Source of the DNA: an uncultured Planctomycetaceae bacterium | Lineage (GTDB): Bacteria; Planctomycetota; Planctomycetia; Pirellulales; Pirellulaceae | Direction: 5' to 3' | Length of the DNA: 48,660 bases | Assembly (NCBI GenBank): GCA_903863885.1 | Contig: CAIPEB010000039.1 | Location: 1-48,660, forward strand | Shown here: piece after piece, positions 1 to 8,364 of the stretch | Numbering within the stretch: the stretch's first letter is position 1 | Layout: each line of letters starts with the position of its first letter | Translations under genes and position numbers: made by a program | The notes under the pieces: generated by a model | Told to the model about the DNA's origin: nothing | The model's input: only the letters and a program-made list of their open reading frames with translations | The model's database searches: none

Positions 1-300
1 GATCGAACGGATGCCCGCCTGCCATACCGGCGGCGAACGATCTCGATACCAAAATATCGCCAGAAGCCCATTAAGGAAAGCATTTGTTCCGCGAATGACC
101 GGCCGCGCGGAAGTTGGCTGAAGCAGCAAGCTCAGGCCGGCGGCAACTCGACCGAACGTAGCTCTGATGCGTGGGCGGGCTGCAAGGAGATGTCGGTCAG
201 ACGGGGAATTACGCGGAGAGACACTTTGTTCGCGCCCGTGGCCGACAGGATCTGCCGAGAGGCCGGTGGCCCCGTTTCATTGAGCCCGTTTCCGGCTTGA
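1..300. other. Left-edge stretch with no recognisable gene
   Basis: This 300-base stretch lies downstream of the efflux lipoprotein gene on the minus strand. The open frames that cross it are short, Arg-rich and typical of antisense frames in GC-rich DNA. I see no clear ribosome site, hairpin with a T-tract or RNA gene. A gene ending or starting beyond the left edge cannot be excluded. Confidence 0.4.
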
Positions 301-1932
301 TCACCGCGGCGCTGATGACACGTGCGATTCGACCGGTTCCGTTGCCGGAACCGGCTCGGCCGGTGTCGGCGTCAGCGGTTCGGAAGATGGTGCGAGAGCT
401 TCGCCTTCGGGCGCAGCGGAGGGAAGCCGCATCATCCAACCCCCGCCGATGGACTTATAGACGGCGACGAGGTTTGTTGCGACCTTGCCCCGACTCTGAG
501 CAAGGGAGTCCTGCTGCGAGACGGCGTTGCGCTGCGAATCGAGCACCCGCTGGAAATCAACAAGTCCTTCCTCGTAAAGTCGCGTGGAGATCTTCAGGGC
601 CTTGTCGACTTCATCTACTGCGCGTTTCAGTGCTTTCACTCGCTGCTGTTCGCGGAGAAAGCTGACAATCGCATCTTCCGTCTCTTTGTTTGCGGCGAGC
701 ACGGTGTTTTGATAGGCAACCGCCGCCTGCTGGAATTTCGCGTCCTCAGCCGCGACGTTGTTGCGAATGCGTCCGAAGTTGAGGACGTTCCACTTCATTC
801 CCGGTCCAACGCGACCGCCGACGCTGTCCGTGCTGACGAGATCGCCGAGTTGTTGCGACTCCAGCTCAATCGTCCCGGTAAGCGCGAATTGAGGATACAA
901 CTCGGCTTCGGCAATGCCGATGCGAGCTGACTGGGCGGCCGCCTGCCGCTCTGCGCGGCGCACGTCCGGCCTGCGGCGCAACAGATCGGCCGGAATGCCG
1001 ATGACCACTTCGGCCGGCGCTGCTGGGATCGGCCTGGGCTCGCTCAGATCGGCTTGCAGACTTCCGGGAGGCATGCCCACCAGGAGGCAAAGCGCATTCT
1101 GTACCCGACGGTGCGCTTCCTCCAATTGCGGCAGCGCCGACTCCGTGACCGCCAACTGGGCGCCCGCCTGATGGACGTCGAGTTCTCCCACCAGACCGGC
1201 GTCGAATCGGCGTTGGGCTATGCCCAGTGAAGACCTCTGAAGCCGGATGTTCTCGCGAGTGAGGCTGATTTGTTCCTCGACGGTGCGCATCTGAATGTAC
1301 GAGGCAGCCACATCGCCCTGGAGAATGACCAGGACGTCATCATAATTCTCAACTTGTGCATCGAGGTTGGCATCCGCCGACTCGATCCCGCGGCGGATCT
1401 TGCCCCAGATGTCGGCCTCCCACGCAGCGTTGAATTCAAACGCCCAGTCATCAAACGCACGGTTGCCCGGGAACATGCCGAACGGGTACATGTTGTTGCT
1501 GTACTTGGCTCTCGTATAGGTCGCGTCGACCTCCTGGGCCTGCGGAAACAGATTGCCCACAGCAATGCCGCGCTGAGCACGTGCTTCCATGATGCGCAGA
1601 CCGGCGATCTTCAGGGACAGGTTCTGAGCGCAGGCCGCCTGAACCAACTGGTCCAGCGTTGGATCGTCGAACACCGACCACCAGTGACTGTAATCCGCTC
1701 GGTCGGTCTTGACCGCCGCATCGTCGGCATCGATCCACGCGTCCGCAATCGGCGCGGGAGGGCGACCGTAATCCGGGCCGACTCGAAAACCATTGCGCCA
1801 CCAATTGCCGATTCCGGAGCATCCGCTGAATGCGCTGACAGCCAGCAAGCAGGTTGCGATCAAAGCGCGCGCGAAGAGTCCGGCGCGGCCGGCGGGCGAT
1901 CCGGGTTGCGGATAGAAAGCCAGAAGCGGCAT
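301..1932 (-). CDS. TolC/NodT-family outer-membrane efflux lipoprotein
   Basis: This protein of about 543 residues would form the outer-membrane exit duct of a tripartite (RND-type) efflux pump. The N-terminus has a hydrophobic stretch ending in a lipobox-like SAFSGC at about residues 33-38, so it is probably lipid-anchored. After that come the family start GPDYGRPPAP and two outer-membrane-efflux repeats (roughly residues 70-270 and 280-490), with helix-rich segments such as SLKIAGLRIMEARAQRG and the IPADLLRRRPDVRRAE signature of the NodT class. The C-terminal 45 residues are Pro/Glu/Ser-rich and extend beyond the usual length of about 470. No membrane-fusion or inner-membrane pump gene is present in the window, so its partner lies left of the edge or elsewhere. 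The family call is firm; the substrate is unknown. The ATG start gives a sensible signal sequence, but its ribosome site is weak. Confidence 0.93.
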   Translation of the reverse strand: MPLLAFYPQPGSPAGRAGLFARALIATCLLAVSAFSGCSGIGNWWRNGFRVGPDYGRPPAPIADAWIDADDAAVKTDRADYSHWWSVFDDPTLDQLVQAACAQNLSLKIAGLRIMEARAQRGIAVGNLFPQAQEVDATYTRAKYSNNMYPFGMFPGNRAFDDWAFEFNAAWEADIWGKIRRGIESADANLDAQVENYDDVLVILQGDVAASYIQMRTVEEQISLTRENIRLQRSSLGIAQRRFDAGLVGELDVHQAGAQLAVTESALPQLEEAHRRVQNALCLLVGMPPGSLQADLSEPRPIPAAPAEVVIGIPADLLRRRPDVRRAERQAAAQSARIGIAEAELYPQFALTGTIELESQQLGDLVSTDSVGGRVGPGMKWNVLNFGRIRNNVAAEDAKFQQAAVAYQNTVLAANKETEDAIVSFLREQQRVKALKRAVDEVDKALKISTRLYEEGLVDFQRVLDSQRNAVSQQDSLAQSRGKVATNLVAVYKSIGGGWMMRLPSAAPEGEALAPSSEPLTPTPAEPVPATEPVESHVSSAPR

Positions 1933-2113
1933 GAGCCCCGTCCAGATCCATCAGGTCAATCCGATCAGACAACATCGCACAATTGGAATCATCGGCATAA
2001 CCGCTACGGTCAGGCCATCGAAAATTCGCCGGATTGGAAAACTTGTGCAATCGATAAGTCGTGTCTGAGTAATTGCTTGCGGCGATCAATGCGGGTGATT
2101 GGAGGATCGCACT

Positions 2114-2890
2114 CTATGAGAGTACATCCGCCCGCTTCGTCTGAATGACTCCAAACATGGCGGGCACTGCGAAGAACGGGATGTAGGCCAGTGCAATTTC
2201 CACGATCACGTCATAGCTCAGACCGAAGGCCTGCAATGCGGGGCGCGCCCGCGTGTATGTTCCCGGCAGACTCCCGGCAACTTCGATCCAGCGGCATCCC
2301 GTTACGAAGACGGCGACCGTCCACGTACTGCCGAGGAGCAGGAGCACGCAGAACATGGCAACAGCGCGTGCGCGGAATGGCGGGGAGCGAAACAGGAACA
2401 CAAAGTCAATCACGGCCATCGAGCCGCAAAAGAGCAGGCTGGGAACGGCAAAGAGGTTGCGCCGCGAAGTTATGGACCGCGCGACATCGTCTTGCGCTGG
2501 TGCAAACAGAACCAGAAGCGATGTCAGCGCGATCAGGCCTATTACGGCCTTCCTGCGAGTTCGGCCGACGAGTAGGCGGTCGCCGAAGAACAACCCGATT
2601 ACAGCGATCGCTCCGCCTTCCGCGGCGCCTTGCAACGGAATCGAAATCCACAAAGGCAGCGAGGCGGACAGCAGCGTGCGGACCGGCATCACCCGAATCG
2701 CGGAGAGGTGCAGCGTCAGCTCAACGGCGGTCCATGTAGCCGCGCCGAGCAGCAGCACCCACGCATAGTCGCGCCGGCGACGTGCCACGGCATCCCAGGT
2801 GACCAGGCCGGCGGCAGAAAACAGGATCCAGAGCTGCGGCGCAAAAGAAGTTCCGGACTGGAATGCTCGGACAATAAACAGGTCCGTCAT
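2114..2890 (-). CDS. Multi-spanning inner-membrane protein, unknown function
   Basis: A 258-residue hydrophobic protein with about seven predicted membrane segments. They are separated by short basic loops, for example VARRRRDY at about residue 37 and GRTRRKAV at about residue 130. I do not recognise a family. The chosen ATG (start MTDLFIVRAF) overlaps the stop codon of the upstream arabinofuranosidase gene as ATGA, which implies translational coupling. A longer reading back to 3427 is rejected because it would run across arabinofuranosidase coding sequence in an Arg-rich shadow frame. No catalytic motif is visible. A role linked to uptake or sensing of the arabinofuranosidase products is only an inference from the overlap. 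The next gene downstream, the efflux lipoprotein, is about 180 bases away. Confidence 0.8.
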   Translation of the reverse strand: MTDLFIVRAFQSGTSFAPQLWILFSAAGLVTWDAVARRRRDYAWVLLLGAATWTAVELTLHLSAIRVMPVRTLLSASLPLWISIPLQGAAEGGAIAVIGLFFGDRLLVGRTRRKAVIGLIALTSLLVLFAPAQDDVARSITSRRNLFAVPSLLFCGSMAVIDFVFLFRSPPFRARAVAMFCVLLLLGSTWTVAVFVTGCRWIEVAGSLPGTYTRARPALQAFGLSYDVIVEIALAYIPFFAVPAMFGVIQTKRADVLS

Positions 2891-5262
2891 CGGGATGTCC
2901 CCGGTGACAGTCGGGCATGGAACTTCAGCAGCGTGACGGAAAGCGGCGGGAACTGGTAGGACGCCTTCGGGTCTTTGATTTGGATGTTCTCGCTCAATGT
3001 GCGGATGCGGGTTGGTTCTCGCCACGAGTTGGCCGCATCGCGCTGCCCGGCCTTCAGCGTATCGAGAATTGTGAAGGCCTCGACGGCTGGGGCAAGAGGT
3101 CCCGCCGCGGCCAGATCGATTGTCCTCGATTGCGGCTGGCTGGTTCGGTTGACTGCAAACAGAGTCAGCACGGATCCGTCTGCCGAGAGCGTAGCGCTGG
3201 TATCGAGTGCGGGATCGGATGGCACTTCGGCGTCGATCTGAACGTCCAGCGGTATTTGTCCGGCATGGTTCGCATAAAGCTCCTGAACGTAGTACGTGGG
3301 CGTCTTGAATAGCGAACCGTTGTTCGTCTGAATCACTCCGCTGCAGAAGCTGTCGGCCAGATTGCTGCGATTGGCGATCTCGATCATGTCGCAGTGGCGG
3401 TGCATGAAATTGTGATAGGCCGCGCAATCGAGCGCGTTTTCAAGCGTCCAGAGCATTCCTCGACTCAGCCCCCAATCGCCGGCCGTCGTGTTCCATTCGG
3501 TGATCCCCAGTCGAATGTCGCGGCCGGATTCGCCGGCGGCGAGCATAGCCCGGCACTGTTGCACGCTGTTTTCCATCTCGCCCAGATTGCGGCAACCGTA
3601 GTGGTGCGGGCAGATATAGTCGATGTATTGGCCGGCACGTTGGATCAAGCCGGGCGAGGGGAATGCGGCCATCAGCTTGATCGAGGGATCCACGGCTTTC
3701 ATTGCCTGGCAAAATGCCGCCAGTCCCTGCTGGTACTTCTCGTCTCCCAGTTCGTTGCCGATCTGCCAGTACTTCACGTGATAGGGATCGGCGTGCCCGT
3801 TTTCCGCACGCTTGCGGCCCATGGGCGAATTTGCATCCCCGTTGAAATACTCGACCTGATCGGCCGCGTCTTTCGGAGCCTTCCCCGTAAAGCGGATGCA
3901 AACCAACGGTTCGGCGCCGACCCATTGGCACAACTGAACGAACTCTTCGAGGCCGGCGTTGCCAGGTTCGAGTCCGCCCCAGCAGGTGGTGAAGGGAACC
4001 CGCTTGGCTGGATCGCCGATCGTCGCCGTCCATTCGAGGCCTTCCGTGGCACTGCCGCCGAATCGAATAATGCCGGGCTTCAAAGCTCGCAGAGCTTCGG
4101 CCGCGTCGCGTCGCCACCCGAAGACATGATCTGTCGGCATCAGCGAGACCTGGTCGATCCAGAGCGTGCCCGGACTCACAAACGAGATCGTTAGATTCGC
4201 GTTCGCATCAGTCTCGGCGGGCGTCAGAGTGGCCTCGAACTTCCGCCAATCGGCTCCCGGCTGAAAATCCGCGGTGGCGTACGTACGCCCTTCGCCCCAG
4301 AGCGTCACTCGCACCGGGCTGCGAACGTCCTGCGATCGCAGGTGCACAGAGCATTTCATCGGCCTGCCTTGCACGACGAACTTGCCGCCTTGCGAAATGC
4401 CGAGTGTGCAGGGATCTCCCGGCGTCGCCTTGATTCGTTGTGCGAATCGGCCGTTGAAGGCACTGTCCGCGTCCAGCGCGAACTCGCCGCGATGCACGGC
4501 CTCGTCGGGATACCAGGGCTTCTCGATTCGATCCGTCGCTTTCCGGAATTCAAAACCGTAAGGCGGAACACCCTCGAAACTGGTGTCGAAGACCTGCTCG
4601 GCCGAGATCGAAAGCGTCAGGCCGCAGAGGTATTCGATGAACTGACCGTATTGAAGCGGACTGATCGTCCCCGGACAAATCGGCTTTCGGGTGATCGTCA
4701 GGGTCGAGACCGCCGAGTCAATCTCCTGAATTGCAAGTTGGTCGAACCAGGCGGCTCCGGTTCCCTTCCCATAACCGACAAAGAAGACCGCAACGCGAAT
4801 CCTTCCATCGCTCGGGGTCCTGAACCAGATGGTCTCCTGCTGCCAGTTCTGCGTGCCGCTGTGGTTGCGCCCCGAAGCAAGCACTCCCTGGCCACCTGGA
4901 TGCTGGATCTGAAATGTCCCGCACACCGGCGCCCCGTGCGGCTCAAGTTCGTCCGTGCGGACCCAGCCGGTGAACCGATACCAGCGATCCGGCTGCAGGA
5001 GCAGTTCCTGGCCGAGGGCCGTGTCTGAAAGTTCCGCCGCGCTCACCCGCAGTGCCTGCTTGCCTTCATGGAATGACTCGCTGTCCAGGGCCACTTTGGG
5101 CTGCGCGCCGTAAACGTGAATAGTCCAGTCTTCGTGCAACTGAGCCGATTCGAACCCCGGATTCCGTAATTGGGGCTTTGCGGCCGGCGGTTGTTTGTCG
5201 TCGGCATGGCTGACGGCGGTAATCGCGGCTAGAACCGCCACGCTGGAAACCAGTAGACGCAT
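2887..5262 (-). CDS. Secreted alpha-L-arabinofuranosidase, GH51 family
   Basis: This enzyme is expected to release terminal alpha-L-arabinofuranosyl groups from arabinan, arabinoxylan or arabinogalactan outside the cytoplasm. The 791 residues begin with a signal peptide ending near VSHA-DD (residue about 21). A CBM4-like jelly-roll follows (PGFESAQLHEDW, about 34-190), then a second carbohydrate-binding-like stretch and a (beta/alpha)8 barrel. The proposed acid/base is Glu504 in WQIGNELG and the nucleophile is Glu589 in GITEWN, the standard GH51 pair. A C-terminal beta-domain ends with PPLSVTLLKF, typical of the family. A GGA ribosome site lies 8 bases before the ATG. The gene diverges from the alpha-galactosidase gene and is coupled to a membrane-protein gene downstream. 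The family call is strong; the exact glycan is not shown. Confidence 0.93.
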   Translation of the reverse strand: MRLLVSSVAVLAAITAVSHADDKQPPAAKPQLRNPGFESAQLHEDWTIHVYGAQPKVALDSESFHEGKQALRVSAAELSDTALGQELLLQPDRWYRFTGWVRTDELEPHGAPVCGTFQIQHPGGQGVLASGRNHSGTQNWQQETIWFRTPSDGRIRVAVFFVGYGKGTGAAWFDQLAIQEIDSAVSTLTITRKPICPGTISPLQYGQFIEYLCGLTLSISAEQVFDTSFEGVPPYGFEFRKATDRIEKPWYPDEAVHRGEFALDADSAFNGRFAQRIKATPGDPCTLGISQGGKFVVQGRPMKCSVHLRSQDVRSPVRVTLWGEGRTYATADFQPGADWRKFEATLTPAETDANANLTISFVSPGTLWIDQVSLMPTDHVFGWRRDAAEALRALKPGIIRFGGSATEGLEWTATIGDPAKRVPFTTCWGGLEPGNAGLEEFVQLCQWVGAEPLVCIRFTGKAPKDAADQVEYFNGDANSPMGRKRAENGHADPYHVKYWQIGNELGDEKYQQGLAAFCQAMKAVDPSIKLMAAFPSPGLIQRAGQYIDYICPHHYGCRNLGEMENSVQQCRAMLAAGESGRDIRLGITEWNTTAGDWGLSRGMLWTLENALDCAAYHNFMHRHCDMIEIANRSNLADSFCSGVIQTNNGSLFKTPTYYVQELYANHAGQIPLDVQIDAEVPSDPALDTSATLSADGSVLTLFAVNRTSQPQSRTIDLAAAGPLAPAVEAFTILDTLKAGQRDAANSWREPTRIRTLSENIQIKDPKASYQFPPLSVTLLKFHARLSPGTSR

Positions 5263-5581
5263 GTGTGTTGTCCTTCAGTTATGAGCTGCAGAAACAACGG
5301 CCGCCGGCCGCGATTCGGAACGGGTCCTGATTGTACGTCATCCGCGTGCGCCGATCGATGCGCAACAAGGAAGCCACGGATCGGCGCACAGCGACAAAAG
5401 TCCTGTCGCGTCGCTCCGGTGACTTTGCCGGGCACAGTTGACTGCCCGCGCGGGGCAGGTGACACTTCCGGTCATGTCCAAGGCGAAGACAGCCCGAAGT
5501 CTGGAGTCCGGAGAAGACCGGACATCGATCCGACCACCAGGCACCGACTACCGACCAACGATGAGTCAACAGGAGAACGTC
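5263..5581. promoter_or_regulatory. Divergent control region of the GH51 and GH36 genes
   Basis: About 320 bases separate the starts of two glycosidase genes transcribed away from each other, so both promoters should lie here. I see no confident -35/-10 pair or long dyad. The stretch from about 5530 to 5565 is rich in repeated CCGAC-type units (CCGACCACC, CCGACTA, CCGACCA), which could be regulator half-sites but could equally be chance in GC-rich DNA. There is no regulator gene next to it. Confidence 0.4.
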
Positions 5582-8107
5582 ATGGCGATGACGATGATCA
5601 ACAGCGATTCGGAGATGAAATGCCGGCTTCATATCACGCTGTGCGCTGCCGTATCGCTGTTCGCGTTCCTGGCGTTCGAGAGCGTTCCGGCTGCGGAACC
5701 CGCATCGTGGCGAGACGAGGTGGTTGCGATACGTGATGTGACCGATGTCCCGGTTGCCAAGCCATACCTGCATCTGACTCGCCAGGATTTCGAAAAACTC
5801 GAAATCAACCTGAGTGTGATCAAGACGCCGATGCAGATCGGCGACCGGAGTTTCTCATGCGGTCTGGGCACGCATTCGGTATCGCACATCCAGGTGGTTT
5901 CGGAGGAGCCGATCGCCGCCTTTTCGGCCTGGGTTGGAATCGACAAGAACGATCGTACGGCAGGCGGCGGCGGTTCAGCGACGTTTTCGGTGCTCGGCGA
6001 TGGCCGCGAGATGCACACCACCGGGATTTTGCGGGGCGGCCAGGCGGCTCAGCGAATCGATCTGAAACTGGATGGAATCCGTCAGCTTGATCTGCACGTG
6101 GGCGACGGCGGCGACGGACCTTCATGCGATCATGCCGACTGGGCCGATGCACGGATCACGACCAGGAGCGGCCAGCAATTCCGCCTGGACGAACTGCCGC
6201 TCGCGGGACCAAGCCCTCCGCGTTCGCCGTTTCCGTTTTCATTCAAGTACAACGGCAGAGCGACTCGCGAGTTTCTCAAGACTTGGAAGATGTCGGTTTC
6301 CCGCCACGCAGATGGTCCGAATCGCGAAACAGAAACGGTTCAATGGACGGACCCGGAGAGCGGCCTTCGTGTCGCATGCGACTTGACCCGCTTCAGCGAT
6401 TTTCCGGCTGTCGAATGGCTGCTTTCGTTTGAAAACACGGGCTCGGCCGATACGGCGGTAATCGAGGACGTCAATGCGTGCGACATCGTCGTTGATTCGC
6501 CGCAGAATTCCCAGGAGCGGTATCGGCTGCACCGGACCAACGGGGGCGTGCCGACTCCGAGGCAATTCGAGGCATCCACCGAGTTGGTCGACTACGCGCA
6601 TCCGCGGCAACTCGCTGCGGGCAACGGCCGATCCAGCACGAAGGACTTCCCGTTTTTCCGAATCGATGCGGGGCGCGGAGCGGTCGTCGTTGCGGTCGGC
6701 TGGTCCGGGTGCTGGAAGTCCGAATTGACCTGTCCGGACGACCGGCAACTGAGGCTGACGGCGGGAATTGAAAGAACGCATTTCATCCTGCATCCGGGCG
6801 AAAAGGTCCGTTCGCCGCGCATGCTCGTGTTGCTGCACGAAGGGAATGCCGACGACGCCAACTCGCGTTTTCGCGAGTTGATCTACAAGCACTATTGTGC
6901 CAAGCGGGACGGCAAGGCCCTTCTGCCGATGCTGTTCTGCAACACCTGTTTCACTCGCGGCGGCGGCTGGCTGAATGAATGCAACGCCGAGAACCAGATT
7001 TCGCTCATCAAAGCCTATGCGCCTCTCGGGCTCGAGGCATTGCTCACGGATGCGGGGTGGTTCCGGGGCGGATGGCCCAACGGCGCCGGAAACTGGACTC
7101 CTCGAGAAGACGCTTACCCGCAGGGAATGGGGCCGGTGGCAGCCGCTGCCAAAGCCAATGGAATGGTCTATGGTCTTTGGTACGAGCCCGAGCGGGTGGT
7201 GGCCAATACCGACCTGCACAAAAGTCACCCCGATTGGGTGCTGCACAGCAGGGACGGCGTTGAAGACACGTACCTGGCCAACTTCGGCAAGCCCGAGGTG
7301 CAGGAGTATTTCTTCAACATCGTCAAGGGATTCATGGAATTGCCGGGCTTCCGCTTCTACCGTCAGGATTTCAACATGGATCCCCTGCCCTACTGGCGTT
7401 ACAGCGACGCGCCCGATCGGCAGGGCATCAGCGAGATGAAGTATGTTGCAGGCCTTTATGCGTACTGGGACCGCATCGCGACGACGTGGCCCGACAGTAT
7501 CCGCGAAGAGTGCGCCAGCGGCGGGCACCGCATCGACCTTGAAACCGTGATGCGGATGCACATGCACCAGAAGACCGATTACTGGTTTGACAACGAGGTT
7601 GACCAGGCGGCGCTTTGGGGAGCAAGCCAGTACCTGCCGAACAATACGATGGTTGCGCATTTGTGCCGACTCGACGACTACTCGTTCCATTCAACGATGG
7701 CATCTTCGCTTTGTCTGGGATGGATCGCCGATGGGCCGGACTTCGACAATGCTCGAGCCAGGAAACTGACCGATCGCTACCTTGCCGTGCGACACTTGCT
7801 GATCGGTGCCTGGTATCCGGTGTTGCCCTACTCACGCGGCGAACGCGACTGGACCGGTTCACAGTATCACCGCGCGGATCTGGATGAGGGCATGGTGCTC
7901 GTGTTCCGGCGAGCGGAGAGTCCGTATCGGTCGGCGGACATCGCCCTGCGAGGACTCAAGAACGACACGAACTACGAGCTTGTGTCGGATGCGACGGGGC
8001 CGGTCGGCGTTTTCAACGGTGCGGAACTGGCCAAAGGCGTTCCGGTGACGCTGCCTGAGGAACATCGTTCCGACCTGATCGTTTACCGCCCGAAGGCCGT
8101 GAAATAG
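5582..8107 (+). CDS. Secreted alpha-galactosidase, GH36 with NPCBM domain
   Basis: This 841-residue enzyme should hydrolyse terminal alpha-galactosides (GH36, clan GH-D). The chosen ATG (MAMTMINSDS) has AGGAG six bases upstream; an earlier in-frame ATG at 5438 adds a charged, non-signal extension and lacks such a site. A signal peptide covers about residues 17-40 and ends near VPAAEP. An NPCBM domain (about 50-190; LHLTRQDFEKLEINLS through GLGTHS and HADWADARI) precedes a beta-sandwich and the catalytic barrel. The nucleophile is predicted as Asp596 in FYRQDFNMDP. The acid/base is Asp652 in EECASGGHRID, the clan's SGGxRxD motif. Both catalytic positions are intact. A related debranching activity on another alpha-glycoside is possible. 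The gene sits upstream of a LamG-containing secreted protein on the same strand. Confidence 0.9.
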   Translation: MAMTMINSDSEMKCRLHITLCAAVSLFAFLAFESVPAAEPASWRDEVVAIRDVTDVPVAKPYLHLTRQDFEKLEINLSVIKTPMQIGDRSFSCGLGTHSVSHIQVVSEEPIAAFSAWVGIDKNDRTAGGGGSATFSVLGDGREMHTTGILRGGQAAQRIDLKLDGIRQLDLHVGDGGDGPSCDHADWADARITTRSGQQFRLDELPLAGPSPPRSPFPFSFKYNGRATREFLKTWKMSVSRHADGPNRETETVQWTDPESGLRVACDLTRFSDFPAVEWLLSFENTGSADTAVIEDVNACDIVVDSPQNSQERYRLHRTNGGVPTPRQFEASTELVDYAHPRQLAAGNGRSSTKDFPFFRIDAGRGAVVVAVGWSGCWKSELTCPDDRQLRLTAGIERTHFILHPGEKVRSPRMLVLLHEGNADDANSRFRELIYKHYCAKRDGKALLPMLFCNTCFTRGGGWLNECNAENQISLIKAYAPLGLEALLTDAGWFRGGWPNGAGNWTPREDAYPQGMGPVAAAAKANGMVYGLWYEPERVVANTDLHKSHPDWVLHSRDGVEDTYLANFGKPEVQEYFFNIVKGFMELPGFRFYRQDFNMDPLPYWRYSDAPDRQGISEMKYVAGLYAYWDRIATTWPDSIREECASGGHRIDLETVMRMHMHQKTDYWFDNEVDQAALWGASQYLPNNTMVAHLCRLDDYSFHSTMASSLCLGWIADGPDFDNARARKLTDRYLAVRHLLIGAWYPVLPYSRGERDWTGSQYHRADLDEGMVLVFRRAESPYRSADIALRGLKNDTNYELVSDATGPVGVFNGAELAKGVPVTLPEEHRSDLIVYRPKAVK

Positions 8108-8364
8108 GTTGGTTTCTCGGCAGGTTCGAACACGGAAGGACAAGCTGCCCGTTGCACCCGGCGCACTGGACGTGTTGCCCGTTGAATTTGCCGCGATAAT
8201 CAGTGCGAATCGATGGCCTCTTGGTCGCGTATGCTGAATTCAGATGTGCCCGCGCTCGCCGAAGATGTCCACGCAATGGCAGGGCGTATGCCGGCGAGCT
8301 TGACACACCCTGCGGATCTGCCGCCCCAATCTTCGAACGAACAGTCATAAGGAACCGGGACGTG

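Noticed and set aside
2114-3427. A longer version of the membrane-protein gene
   Set aside because: The extra N-terminal 179 residues overlap arabinofuranosidase coding sequence and are Arg-rich; the ATGA start is better.
6239-7690. A 483-codon minus-strand frame opposite the alpha-galactosidase gene
   Set aside because: The plus-strand frame carries complete GH36 catalytic motifs.
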